Below are positions 9,097-20,599 of a DNA stretch of 64,000 bases, one piece after another. Every line of letters begins with the position of its first letter. The stretch's first letter is position 1. The DNA is taken from contig NC_087062.1 in assembly GCF_963678635.1 (NCBI RefSeq), forward strand, positions 11,080,670 to 11,144,669. The letters run 5' to 3'. A program made the position numbers and the translations under genes. Below the pieces are notes generated by a model. The model searched no databases and had not been told where the DNA came from. It saw only the letters and a list, made by a program, of their open reading frames with translations. The DNA comes from Symsagittifera roscoffensis. Taxonomy: Eukaryota > Xenacoelomorpha > Acoela > Convolutidae.

Positions 9097-12000
9097 TTTA
9101 AATGAGTAAAAACTATGCAAGAAAAAGCAAAATCACGAACGAGTAAAAAGTGTGTTCATTGAAGTTATCAACTTAGACTGATTTGATCGGCTGAACCACT
9201 TTGTGAATACAAACCAGAGGTGGTCTAGATTTGAAATGAAGTTAGACTTCGCTTTTTTGTGCAAATATTAATCTGTCACTTAACTGCTTAATTTGAAATG
9301 AGTCTGATGTAATATCAAAAATTAGTTTTAAACTTTTATTTGCTTTTTTCTATTTTAACCCAATTGTATAAAAATGAAGCCGGGGATTGAAAAAAATGTC
9401 GTTACATTTAATAAATTTTAGAAGCCTGAATCCTTCGAGAGGTATTTAGTATACAAAAGTATGTTTTCAAAAACTACACACATTCTAGTAACAAGGGTAA
9501 ACGGTCTAAAAACATCATAAAAAAAGTAAGATCCACGTTTTAAAAAAAGTAAGATCCAATGTTTCTCATTTTTTGCTCATTTTAATGTTGATTTTTTTTA
9601 AAGCTGACTGATTTAGGCAAAGAAACGCGAGAATGAGAAATGACAAAAAAAACTATTGGAGACCATTTAAAGCGCAGTTGCAACATTCCGGGTTATGCCT
9701 GATATACGAGCAGTCTTCTGTTAGTTTTTGAAATTGTTCTTTTTTTTCGATAAAAATTTGAGACCGCATATAGCTATTTCTGGACTATTCTGTATTTAAT
9801 TAGTACAATAATATAAATTCAGTTTTTTGAACCGATTCGCATTTTTCACTAACATGTTCGTAAAGTTTGCATAATTTGTCAACTTGGTCATTTGGAGCCT
9901 CGTTTTCTTTGGTGTAAACATATCAAAAATGCCAATTATGCATATCATTAACTAGCACGTAAAAATCTAGTTTCACTAAAATAAAACATTTTTGGAAATT
10001 TTGGTGTTATCAAATTTCAACTGTAATTGTAGATTGACATGATATTGGTGTTTCATCAATGAAAAATGGGGAAAAGAATTTTGTTTTACAAAAGTAAAGC
10101 AAGCAGTTTCCATATATGCAAATTATATTATCAGCAAATTTCTAATGGCCACAGAAAAATTGTTTTTATTCTGCCTAAATTCAAAAAATTTGCAAAACAA
10201 AACTTAAACGCGGTGAAAATTGTGTTTAATCATTATATATAAACTTAGGCATATTAGATGCAAGATCGTGAAAACTTCGGTAACTCAAAATTTTGAGTAT
10301 CCACGGTCTTTGCCACTTGTTTTTGCTTTAAAAAAATCATTGAACGTTCATTCAGTTATCTGAATTTATGGGTTTGTAGGTAAATTGTATGATTAGCAGT
10401 TTTCCATGCCTGGAATTTTTATTTACTGATAATCCAGCCAAAATCTGAAATTGACTAAATATAAATCTACAGTATATCTTACCATCTTATTCTTCAAGTT
10501 TTAATCGGAAAATAATCTAAAACACGATGAACAAATTAGAAAATATGGTGTTCAGAACAAAAGAGTCAATTTTTTGAGCTTTGAGCTTAAATGCCCTGTT
10601 TCTGTAGCCTAGAGACAGTTTGACAATATATTCCTGATGCTTTTAGTTGCGCTATTCGTTGGTGGCAAACAAAGAAAAATAATTACTCGAAACTGATCGA
10701 AATTCTCGCGACATTTTTTTGCAGAAAACAAGGTGGCTCGTATTTCAAACGAAAGCCCAGCACATTTCCAGCACAATGGTACCAAATAAATTTGGTAGAG
10801 ACTGTGCAAGTAGCACAAAATGTTCTGACTACATTCCGACCACATAAAAAATTACAAATGAGGTTTCTTCTTTTTTGTTTCAACAAAATAGCCTCTTTTC
10901 AATGAATCCCAAACAATAAAAACTTATAAAAATTGAAAAAAATAAACTTTCTTTAAAAAAATATTCGGAAAAATTTTATTGCTACAGAAGCACTAAATGA
11001 AGTTTCCAACTTAGGTTTTATTTTAGTTAAAATCAAATAATCAGCCTAATTATTCAATTTTCGAATGAAAAACTTACTTAAACACTTGACTAGCTCGTAA
11101 TTACACTGAATTTCAAAATTTTGAAACCGGTTTTTCTTGTTGTCGATACCCTTTTTTCACAATTTTTTAAATGTCAAATTACGACTGAAAGGTGTTTAAA
11201 ATGATTTACCATTCGACCCATTTCCATTTTGCGTAGAAAATAAACAAGAGAAAAAGAAAATTTAAACTCAATTAACACAAAAATTCTCGCCATTTTGAAT
11301 GGTCGGAACGACAATGGATAATAGTTTAAAACTTAATCAAAATGAAATAATAATTCTTCCAATTTTTGAAGAAAGTGACAGATTATTTCTGCTTAGGGTT
11401 TTTTCTCCAGGCAAATTTTGACTTTTGAACTAGCCATTTTTGAGGGATTTTTTTATCATTCAAAAAGTATTGTTGTCTTGATCTCAAATTTAAAGAAAAA
11501 ATTTTGACAGTTTTTGCAAAATTATGGTGTTTAAAGGTTGCCAACACTTGAATTAATACATTTGGTTTCATGTACAAGTCAAAAACAAAGATCAGCCTAA
11601 CGATTGCACTAGTGTTCAAGTTATGAATACTTTGAAACATGTAATGAAACTTAAGACTTGCTTAAAAAAGATATCGGTATCCATTGCATTAATTATATGA
11701 TATTGAAATATAAAGGTTATTGGAAACATTTTTTGGACTATAAAAGAAGAAAAAAGATGGCAATAGAAGCAGAAAAACGATTACATCAGAAGTAGTAGCG
11801 TTATAAATCATGTTAAATTAGTAATAAATGATTATTTTAGAGTTTCACAGAAGCTCACACTAAAATGACAGTTTCATTGTTTATCATCCAGAGAAATCCA
11901 GTACAAGCCACTTGAGGGTAAAAAAAACATTCAAAAAAACTATTATTTTGATTGCCGAAATCGATCCGCATTAAAAACCAACCCATGCATATCTTTTCCC

Positions 12001-12957
12001 AAATTTCTTCGAGAGTTGAAAATTAATCTGGAAAAGAAGCCTGAAAATTTTATAGTACAAGAGTTCTTTCAATTTAACTCTACCTTATTTCCAGTTGTTC
12101 TGTTTTTAGAAGCCTGAAAAATTAATAGTGAAGGAGTTCTTTCAATTAAACTCTTCCTTATTTCCAGTTGTTCTGTTTTTATAAATTCATAGTAAAAATA
12201 TGGCAACGCAACCAAAAACAATGAAAAGTTTGAAAATTATTATACAATTCGCTTAGATATAACACATAGAAGATATATTCAAAGATTTTAACAAGCAAAA
12301 TCAGATAAAAAGGCGACGAAAACTTGAAATATCCAAACTGATGCCCGAGTTTGGAATTAAATTCGAAATAGCCTTTTAGTGAAGTCTGGAACGCGTATCT
12401 GAAATTCGAAAGTAGTGTGAAAAGCACAGGTCAAGAAATTCTCTGCATTTCAAAATCAGAAATAATTATTTTTGGAGTTTATTTTTGATATTTTTTGAAC
12501 AAACAACCTTGGTCGCCTTCTTTGATCTCAATGAGAAGTCTTCTTCATGAACTTCTAGATGAAAATCATTTGTGCAAAAACCAAGCAGCCTCATTCAGTT
12601 GATAGTTTCGACGAAGAAAATTTCATTTATTTTTTTAACAAAACGGCAAATTTTAGCATGAAACTCCGATTATTTTAACAAAAATCAATAAAAATTTTTA
12701 ATTGATTTTTAATAATTTGATCCAAAACTGAATTGAATAAAAGTGTTGAGATCAGTAATCTAGCCAGATTCAACCATTACATTGTCAGGTAATCCAACTT
12801 GCACCACGTTTTTCGAAGTTTTCTCTCCGATTTTCAGTTTTTTCTCGAAAAACTTCACTCATTGTACAAACTTTCAGCAAGAAATTTCAATTACATATTT
12901 CATCAATCATTAGAAAAAACAACATTAAAACGAATTAATCACTTATGAGAAAACGTG
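9097..12957. other. intergenic, repeat fragments only
   Basis: No gene is supported. Recognisable pieces are an X-family end at about 9668-9716 (GATATACGAGCAGTCTTCTG), a Y element missing its first bases at about 10800-11308 (GTGCAAGTAGCACAAAATG to CAATGGTCGGAAC) and an X-family inner part at about 11350-11545 (ACTAGCCATTTTTGAGGGA). A two-copy direct repeat of about 75 bp lies at 12036-12181 (AGTTGTTCTGTTTTTA at the end of each copy). Short frames at 10609-10886, 11383-11640 and 12179-12427 overlap these repeats or plain AT-rich DNA. Confidence 0.6.
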
Positions 12958-13362
12958 TCTGTACAAATCAGTCCCATACAAAACAGTCCAATACAAAACA
13001 GTATGGAAAAGTTTGAAAATGATCGAAAAAACAGTCCGGTACAAAACAGTCCAAAAAATAGTCCCAAGTATTAATTGTTTTAACAAGCCGGTAGAAAAAC
13101 TTCACTCATTGACACATATATGCTTCACACATATGCTTGTTGAACAATTGTCCTTTGTTCAACAAGCATAAAGAACAAAGTAGTGAACACCATGTTGCGA
13201 GCTTGCCAACATAGGGTAGGACTTAACACGAAAATAAGAGCCGGCTATAGCCGGGAAGCTTAAACCGGACTGTTTTGCATCGAACTGTTTTTTTCCTTTA
13301 TTTCAAGATTTTTGGACTATTTTGTATGGGAATGTTTTGTATGGGACTGTTTTGGATATGCA
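12958..13362. mobile_element. inverted-repeat element with CAGTCCCATACAAAACAG ends
   Basis: The left end carries tandem variants of CAGTCCCATACAAAACAGTC. The right end carries the inverse, TTTTGTATGGGACTGTTTTG, in two variants. About 400 bp, with no coding capacity. An inner hairpin lies at about 13139-13170 (TTGAACAA on either side of TTGTCC). Typical of a non-autonomous DNA transposon. Confidence 0.75.
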
Positions 13363-13574
13363 CCAAGCGAATTAATGCGTTCCAAAATGAATTGACGCCA
13401 GCAAATTTATCTTTTTATCACGAAACGAGACGCTGAATTCACCCACCGTTAGTATTTTACATAGTGTGTGTCTGGGGGAGGGGGTAAAATGACGAAAAAT
13501 GAAAAAAGAATTTTTCTTTTTTCTCAATTATTTTGTTGTGAAATATTCAACCAAGAAAATGTTTTCTCAATTGG

Positions 13575-13850
13575 CTTTAAGTGCAGTCGGAACATTCAGG
13601 GCTTTGCCCTGATATACGAGCAGTCTTGTCTTTTAATGGCGGTTTGAAAACTCTTTTGTGGCAAACTTTGGTTCATCAACGCGCAATTTATTCTCAAAAT
13701 AATAATACTCGCGGAAAAAAATACTCAAAATGGCTTTTCTCAAATATTGCTTGCGGCGCAAAAAAAACGACTAATAAAATTTTTGAATTTGTTTTTAAAA
13801 TCTGCCCGGCCTTCTCGAGAAAATCGCAGATACGCCCCCGGCGTCACCTA
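13575..13850 (+). mobile_element. X-family end joined to a Z-family 3' fragment
   Basis: 13584-13625 is a well preserved X terminal module, GCAGTCGGAACATTCAGGGC then TTTGCCCTGATATACGAGCA. 13735-13848 has Z-family sequence ending CTCGAGAAAATCGCAGATAC. A 112-codon frame across the two is chance. Confidence 0.6.
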
Positions 13851-14640
13851 AGTACTAACCAAAGATTTTCAACGAAGTATTTCCCACCGCAATGTTTTCT
13901 GCCAATACCACTGCTTTGAGGATCTTGATATTTTCCCCTCCATAAAAAGTTGTTGCCCACCTCGTTCGCTTGACGTGTATTCTAGAATCATTATTGCAAA
14001 AATTTTATCGATCAATTGGAAAAACGAATGATTATTAATGAGAAATGAGCAAAAATGGTCAGACTATAATTGAATACTTCAAGAGTCGAGTTGTATAGTG
14101 TATAACTTTTTAAAAGACTGTTTTCTATAAAAACGAAATAATGTCTCAAAAGGCTGCCAACCTATGGTTTAACTGAGTGGTTTTTTGCCCCACTGAGATT
14201 TTGATGTGCAATTACTAAGTCGATTGCAACGTTTTAATCTTTCATGCTACTTAAAGTGTACAGGTGAAAAATAAATATCCATTCCCCATGTAAGTCCTGA
14301 TCCCCCCAAGTCAAACGCAAGTTTCACCAAAAAAAAATCATTACGAATTTGTGCCCATAATGACTTTGCCCCTCAAAAAATACAAATCGCGAACTCAGAG
14401 TCACATGCAAAGTGATGGATGTTGCTTCTGTTAACATTATATTTGGATAAATTACCTAGGCTCAATTCAATTTAGAATAATTTTTGCTAGATTAATTTGC
14501 CTCCAATTCTACTGAAATTGGAGGCGAATATTGATAAATATTAGAATAAAAGTAATTATTATATTGAGACACGCCTCATTTGAATATTGATATGGATCTA
14601 CTGATTTTCGTCCCATACGCATCCAGTTTCAAGCGTTAAT
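13851..14640. other. no gene seen
   Basis: AT-rich sequence with stop codons in all frames. Nothing recognised beyond a short palindromic stretch near 14500-14530 (GCCTCCAATT and AATTGGAGGC). Confidence 0.5.
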
Positions 14641-15275
14641 AATCGATTATAAAATGATTTTAATACCAGTCTTACAAAAATTGAGAAAAAAATTGATTTT
14701 AATCAATTAATAATCGATTATAATCTCTCTTTTTGAAATCAAATATAATCAATTATAATACCTTATAATCGATTAGTAGAGGATTCAGAGGGGGGCATAC
14801 GCCCATTCCTCAGGGATTCGACCCGCTGCCGACTTAAAGGGTCCCCCTTTGTAATATTTTGAGATAATCATTTTTGGTCATGGACCCTAAAAAAACTTTC
14901 TAAAGGCGCCTTTGGCGCCAATATATACTAGTTTTAAAGGGGGAGCGCGCGCCGGAAAAACGCGATTTTTTGGTCAACATTTTCCAAAAAGTGCCTTAAA
15001 ACGCCCTTTTGCCCTTTTTTCCTCAAAATTTTGCCTGCGGCGCAGAAAATTTGGCCAAAATAGAGGCAAAGCAGTGCTTTGGGAGAGCTCGAAAAATCAC
15101 TTTGGTCGACCTAAAAAAAAGGTCGACAAAATTTTCGAAAATTTTTTGAAAATCCGCCCCCCTCCCTCGAGAAAATCCTAGATCCGCCCCTGTAATCGAT
15201 TATAATAGATTATTTTTTGTCCGAATTTCTAACTTATTTGTTTTGCAGAAAAATTCGTTATAATCGATTATAATT
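14640..15275. repeat. scattered TAATCGATTATAA motifs around a Z insertion
   Basis: TAATCGATTATAA or close forms occur at about 14640, 14708, 14758, 15194 and 15258. They give a palindromic, AT-rich context into which the Z element at 14785-15193 is set. No function assigned. Confidence 0.55.
14785..15193 (+). mobile_element. Z-family element, one of the fullest copies
   Basis: Shares in order with the 61.9-62.3 kb copy: GGGATTCGACCC, AAAGGGTCCCC, GGCGCCAATATATACT, GGGGGAGCGCG, CTGCGGCGCAGAAA, GGTCGACCTAAAAAAA and CTCGAGAAAATCCTAGATC with CGCCCCTG. The frame through it has no domain. The CAGGGGCGGATC-type ends plus an 8-bp target duplication at the 36788 copy point to the hAT superfamily; this copy is non-autonomous. 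Confidence 0.75.
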
Positions 15276-15301
15276 GCTTGTAATCCCTTTCCAATTCTGT
15301 C

Positions 15302-15877
15302 CTAGAGTCCTCGATTTCGTCTTGCCTCCTGTTGACTGCTGGGCAAGCTATCGAACGAACGGAAAGAACCGCTCGTGCTTCCATTGTCGGACTCTTCGTA
15401 GTCATTCATGTGAGCATAAATCTGTTTGCTCTCTTCGATATTCTCTTGAATTTGTTTAAACCGGTCTATGAGCCTTAGCAGGCTATTGTTCATCTTGCGT
15501 AATTCTTCGTTCGACTGCAGAGGAATTTGGCAGTCGATGATAAATTTCTTCAGCGCCTTCAAGTCACTTGAATTTCTCTTGCGCGAAAATTGCTGAGCAC
15601 ATTCAACCATCTTTCCAGCTTTTTCGCGAAATATTTTCAGTTCTTGTTTTTGATGTGCGATTTCTTTTTCTTTCAGTTTCTTCCAAGTGCACATTCGATG
15701 TCCCGAGTGTTTGTCGTGAATACAGTCGACGCAAACTCGTGGATAATGATCCTTTTCGTTCACGCAGTCGATACAAACAAGTTCTCTAGGTTTTTTATGG
15801 TCCAAACATATCGGGTTTCCATTTTCAGCTCTCCTTTGTAATGAAGGGGCCATACAGTTTGGCCTCAAAGAACCCAT
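15302..15877 (-). CDS. B-box zinc finger plus coiled-coil protein (TRIM-like, no RING)
   Basis: Single-exon frame of 191 residues. A B-box-2-like zinc site is visible with C24, H27, C35, C38, C49, C52, H57 and H60. The spacing matches B-box 2 except that the gap between the second and third cysteine pairs (C38 to C49) is ten residues, longer than usual. Residues about 65-155 are charged, heptad-rich and likely coiled coil. The tail is Ser/Gly/Glu-rich and ends at Leu191. There is no RING before the B-box and no SPRY, NHL or FN3 domain after it, so it is far shorter than a usual TRIM protein (roughly 400-700 residues). It may be a stand-alone adaptor, a retrocopy or a truncated TRIM gene. It has no introns, unlike the other genes here, and lies beside a retroelement. 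Confidence 0.75.
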   Translation of the reverse strand: MGSLRPNCMAPSLQRRAENGNPICLDHKKPRELVCIDCVNEKDHYPRVCVDCIHDKHSGHRMCTWKKLKEKEIAHQKQELKIFREKAGKMVECAQQFSRKRNSSDLKALKKFIIDCQIPLQSNEELRKMNNSLLRLIDRFKQIQENIEESKQIYAHMNDYEESDNGSTSGSFRSFDSLPSSQQEARRNRGL

Positions 15878-16940
15878 CCCTCAAAAGAATTTTTCACAGC
15901 CAAAATTAGTGTTAAAATTTATCAGAATAAGGACGGCCAACTGTTTCCTTAAACGTTGCAAGAAATAAACATTTTCCGTTTCCTGGTATGGCGACACTAC
16001 ATTATAAATGCATGCATGTATAGGACAACAATTGAACGCTTTCGGATGCCATTTTCTTTTCAGTTTTGATGAAACTTGTCTGATGTAAGTTTTGCAAATT
16101 TTACCAACAAACGTTTGTAATTGAAAAGTAAAAAATGTTGTATCCTACTGTTTCTGAATTACCAAAAATGGATGCATCAATTTCATCAAATCGCTCCGTA
16201 TGCTTTGTTAAGCAGGATAAGTTAAGAGCAAATAGTTGATGGAACAAGAAAAGATACTGTTTATTGGCAGTCGTGGATTCAGCGAATGCAGGATTGAGTG
16301 AATCAACGGAAGAACAAAATTAAGGCAGAAGTAGAAACATGTTACGTCTCCGCCTCTCAATCGAAATGTAAAATATGAGCTATTCTCAATGCTTGAGGTT
16401 AAAGTGACATTTCCCAGCCCAAAAAAGCCAAAAAATAGCATATAGTTCTTATTCAGGGGCACAGCAGCGGTTCATCACGAAAAACTGAACAGCGCGTATG
16501 TTGGCCCTTTTCTTGCGGATAAATTGTCCAACTATGATTCAAACTATAGTTATAAAGTGTTGAAAAAACTTTCGAAACTTTAAATGAAAAGAGCCCAAAC
16601 TTTGGAAGTGCTTTTTTTTTACAGCCGTGTCATACCTCAATGTATGAGCGTGAGTATATCGAGTCCGAACGGGTTGCTAAACGGAATCTTTGATGTGAGT
16701 TCGATAAAACAGCTGTTCTTAAGAATCATAAATTACCGTCTGAGCTATTGCTCATATTACCACTTCGCCGTACAGCCGTACAAGGTCAACTGATCAAACA
16801 CATTAATGAATTTATAACAATATGTCAAACATAAATGTATGCATCAAAGGATGAAACTCCCCCTTCAACGGGAAAAGAAATGAACAGTTTAGTCACTTTG
16901 AGTTTATAGTCCCTTGGGGTCTGTTATTTTTCTATTTCCT
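15878..16940. other. no gene seen
   Basis: Intergenic stretch between the B-box gene and the first Gypsy element. A purine tract on the minus strand (GTTGAAGGGGGAG, near 16856-16870) is a candidate polypurine tract for that element, but no LTR could be matched. Short frames at 16208-16462 and 16584-16793 show no domain. Confidence 0.5.
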
Positions 16941-18250
16941 TCAGCTGTCCGTACTATTCTCTTCTTCCTTTGTTTCCTCGTTGTTGTTGTCGTCGTCGTC
17001 CTGTTTTTCGTGTTCCTCGTGTGTTGCGTCGTCTGCTTCTGCTACTTTCCCAGTTTTCTTCATTTCGATACATAAAATTTTGTGGTCTTTGTCGAGACTC
17101 TTGGTCGGTGAGGTAAGGTCAATAGTTTCTTCCTTATCCTTGGTCGTACTTTTAGAGCTAATTGCCTCAAGGACTTTCAAGCAGGCCTGATATCCAGATG
17201 TTTTTTCAGAGAAGCCCATTTCCTGAATTAAGGATTTCAGGCTTGGTTTTGACGGCGATATTAGTTGGTCTGGTGGCGAATCGATGTTGAATCTTACTGG
17301 TTGTTTATCGCTTTTTGCTTCGCCGATCGTGTTGAATGGAATGAGATCACCCAAAGCTTTCGCCAATGTTGATTGACGGTGACGGACTGATCGTCTTGTT
17401 GGTATTGTAGTTGCTGAAGTTGATGTTGTTGCTGGTGGTGTTTTCTTTTGATTTAAGCTTTTCGGCGAAGGCGTGGATATTCCTGATGTCGTCGATGAAT
17501 TTTCACTCTCCTTTTCGCTTGCTATGGTTGTGTCCTGTGGTTGAGCTTTTCCCGTGCCTTTTGTTGCGTTGGATTTTTCCATCGTGTCGAGGCTCAATCC
17601 TCGAGGTTTGTTACAGGCGCGCCCGCCCGCTGGTCGTCCAGTTGGTTTGGCCCGTCGTTTGGTTGGACTTTTTTGTTCTGCTGCCTGTTCCCGTCTTGTC
17701 AATTTCCTTGCTAGCCCTGTTTCCAAATCCTCTTTGAACAATTTGTGATGGGGCGCCGTTGAGTCTTTGATGTCTAAAAAACGTAGACAAGGTCTTGATA
17801 TCCTTGCGGATTTCTACGCAACATAGTCACTTAACCGTGAAGGTCGGCACGGTCCGTAGATCAAAGGATTTGGAACAAATCCAACTCCACTATTTCCTAA
17901 CAATCTATGTTGTTTCCCGAATTACTGCACCCATGCTGTATGTGGTTTGTACGTTAAAATTTTTCCGGCAATAGTTTTGTATCTTTGATTGAATGTTTTA
18001 GGGTCCTTCACCTTAAATGCCACTCGGAGTAATTTTTCTCGCCACTTGATCTAATTGTTTTTAATGTGTCTGTCAATAGGTGGCTGTATCCTTTTATGAC
18101 TAGTCTTCAGTTTATCTGTGATTCTTTTAGATTGTGCACCTGGTGTTAATTGTGTTGTTGGTTTGCTCGTTCCGGGTGCCTTTGTTGTCATCTGTGAGCG
18201 TCGGTTGACTGAGACCTCGTCATCCGACCATTGTTGCAGGTCGTGCATAA
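16941..18250 (-). pseudogene. Gypsy-1 long C-terminal extension after integrase
   Basis: Downstream of the core, 18248-18051 and an overlapping frame (WREKLLRVAFKVKDPKTF) continue. A 266-codon frame (17741-16941) then encodes a basic, Pro/Ser/Thr-rich part that turns strongly acidic and ends in a DDDDNNNEE tail. This is too long for a normal integrase C-terminus and has no envelope features (no signal peptide or membrane span). It could be a charged host-interaction tail. It is the longest intact frame in the element. Confidence 0.55.
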
Positions 18251-18289
18251 TTTCTGCTGGTAGAGGCGTCGTTGTGAGGTTCTTTCGAT

Positions 18290-19235
18290 CTAAACATGCG
18301 TGTTTGGCATTTCCCCAATTAAGGTTATCGGTGAGCTAAATCTTGCCCCGTTGGATAAAGCGTTTTTTGTTTTTCTACTCATGTGTCTTTCGAATGGTGA
18401 GATTTTTGTTATGCCTTGTGGTGTTATTCGTAAACTTTTTAATACTTCGCCTACATCCGAGGCTTTTTTGTACGGTGTGTTACACTGATCTATCCTCCTT
18501 ACCACTAGCCTACGCTTTATAGTTTGAACCATTCTTTCTACTACCATTATGGCCCTATTGTCATCTACCGGAGCAAATAGTAATTTCATGTTGTTTGTAT
18601 TACAAATAACTTGAAATTTTTTTGTTTGAGCTTGGTCACATCTTAGTCGTCCAGGTACCCCATTATTCGAAATATACCGTTGCATAAATTTTATGGCGCC
18701 ATCCGCCCTGCTATTTGTGACGACTTTTGCTGTAGGGAATTTTGACCTTTTATTATTGCAACTTATATTTACATCCTTATTTAATTCATCAAGGAGTTGC
18801 CCGGCAAATTCTAAGTGTACTTCCTCATTAGGTTCTACGACAGGTTCCATTTGGAATGATGACTTCTTTCCTATTATTGGTTTGAGATTTTTACCTTGTT
18901 CTGTACAGTGTTTGCAGCTTTGCGCCATATGGACGATCGATCGGTGAATATGCGGGAACCATACGTGTTGGCATAAGTTCAGCATAGCGGCCGATCCTGT
19001 ATGTGTCAAGTGTAGACTTCAAGTACTGTCTGACGCAACTGTGTAGGAACGACGATACGTTCGTCAATGAGCAGGCACTTCTCGCGGACGTGTGATCGGT
19101 TACGTACCTTGTACCAAAACTGGCCGTATGAGGATTTAATCGACTCCCAATCCTATTTTTTTTTACAAAGTTGATGAGTGGTCTTAAGTTTCGGTCTTTC
19201 TTGGTAGCGGCGGCAATGAATTTTACGCCCAGCAC
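18290..19235 (-). pseudogene. pol: Gypsy-1 integrase, frameshifted, first catalytic Asp replaced
   Basis: An HHCC zinc-binding region (THTGSAAMLNLCQHVWFP, then CKHC) is followed by the core. The first acidic site reads VHLEFAGQL, with Glu where Asp is expected. The second is LRCDQAQTKKF, and the third is in VVERMVQTIKRRL. The GVNG-like SPFERHM block follows. Integrase would insert the cDNA; the D-to-E change and frameshifts make this copy dead. Confidence 0.88.
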
Positions 19236-20012
19236 CTTTTGTAGTTTTTGGCAGAAGAGTGGTGTCCTCTTCTGACTCCGTCCTTGTTGCCTGGTTGATT
19301 GTGGCCACTATTCCTTCCAAAATCATGTGGTGGCTTGCCTCGAGTTGCGTGTTGGTCATTGTGGGGGTTCCTCGTTTGGTGCGTTTTCCTCCTGACTGAC
19401 AATGTAGGGGTTGACTCGGCTTACACAGTGTTTGTTTGTTTCTGGTTGTGGGTTATCTGTTTGTGTGCCTGCCGTTGCTTGGTTGTCTTCGGTTTGCATG
19501 GCTTGTGTGGACTTCACGTAGAGTGTGGTTGTTGTTTGTGTTTTCATCGCGTTTTCACTATATATATTTTCGGAAAATTCTTTAACGACGGCTTCGATGA
19601 AAGAAATTCGGGCGCGTCCTTGATGGATTCCTTTAAGGACGAATTGCTGGTGTTTGTTATTTTTTGTTTCCTGGCGGTTGGTGGTCGTTTATGCCACCGC
19701 AGGTCCGATAAGTTCTCCTCTCTATCCGAAGGTCCCCGCCAGTTGAATGTTTTTTTGTCCTTTCTGCCTCGAGGTTTCAAAGTCTTAACCTCATCTGGAA
19801 TGAATCCGCCTTTAAATGTTGCTGACGTCTGTCTTTTTGTTCATTTTTTGCATTGCGTTGATGTTATTGACAAGATTTTTTGATTTTGTCATTGCTGAGA
19901 TGTTTTCCTGAGAAAGAGCTGACTGAAAGTCAGATCGATTTGAGCCGGACTGATTTTTTGTCAGTGTTTGTGGTTCACCAATTCCGGAATTTCCGGAATT
20001 TTTTTCTTTCAT
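19153..20012 (-). pseudogene. Gypsy-1 low-complexity spacer between RNase H and integrase
   Basis: About 850 bases of Ser/Thr/Asn/Gln/Lys-rich coding-like sequence (for example MQTEDNQATAGTQTDNPQPE) lie between RNase H and the integrase zinc-binding region. The connection is normally short in Gypsy elements. The frames are broken. It may be an inserted or rapidly evolving linker, and no domain is recognised. Confidence 0.5.
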
Positions 20013-20048
20013 TTAAGAGTTTGAAGTGCTAATTATTATTTGTTTATT

Positions 20049-20584
20049 TTACGCGCGCTTTTTGATCAGCTGACACGGTGCTAAGTTTCGATTGGCTAAA
20101 TTGTTAAGGATGACGTTGTCAATCATTTCAAGGTTGTTTATGATTGCATTAATTGATGCTACAACAAATTCATCATCGTAATTGCTTGTGGTATTGCCAA
20201 TCCGACTAGATTTCTTGACATATAGTCTGTTAGTCCCATTTTTTTTACCCGCCAAATGTTTGATATCAAAATGGAATGGAATTAGTCGGCCAATCCAAGT
20301 TAACCTACTTTGACTGGTTTTTGATCTTTCACTTGCGTTAAAAGCGTTGATCAAAGCTTGATGATCAAAAATGACGGTAAAATGTTTTCCATAAAGATAG
20401 TTTTAAAATGTTCAATGGACCAACCTACCCCAAGTAATTCTAACTCATTAACTGAATACTTTTCCTCAAGAAAATTTAGGAAACGTGATGCGTAAGCTAT
20501 TGCCACCCAGCCTTCTTTTGAATGTTGCTCGAGTGACGCTCTTGAACCTGATGTAGAGGCATCGCCTATTATGCGTGTTTCCAA
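20049..20584 (-). pseudogene. pol: Gypsy-1 RNase H, one frameshift
   Basis: IIGDASTSGSRASLEQ (first catalytic Asp), AIAYASRFLNFLEEKYSVNE (second acidic residue) and, after a frameshift near 20385, the DHQALINAFNASE block are in the usual order. The role would be removal of template RNA during reverse transcription. Confidence 0.85.
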
Positions 20585-20599
20585 ATGTTGATCAAAAAG

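Noticed and set aside
19299-19883. 194-codon plus-strand frame with many Cys, Phe and Val
   Set aside because: Antisense shadow of the low-complexity Gypsy-1 spacer.
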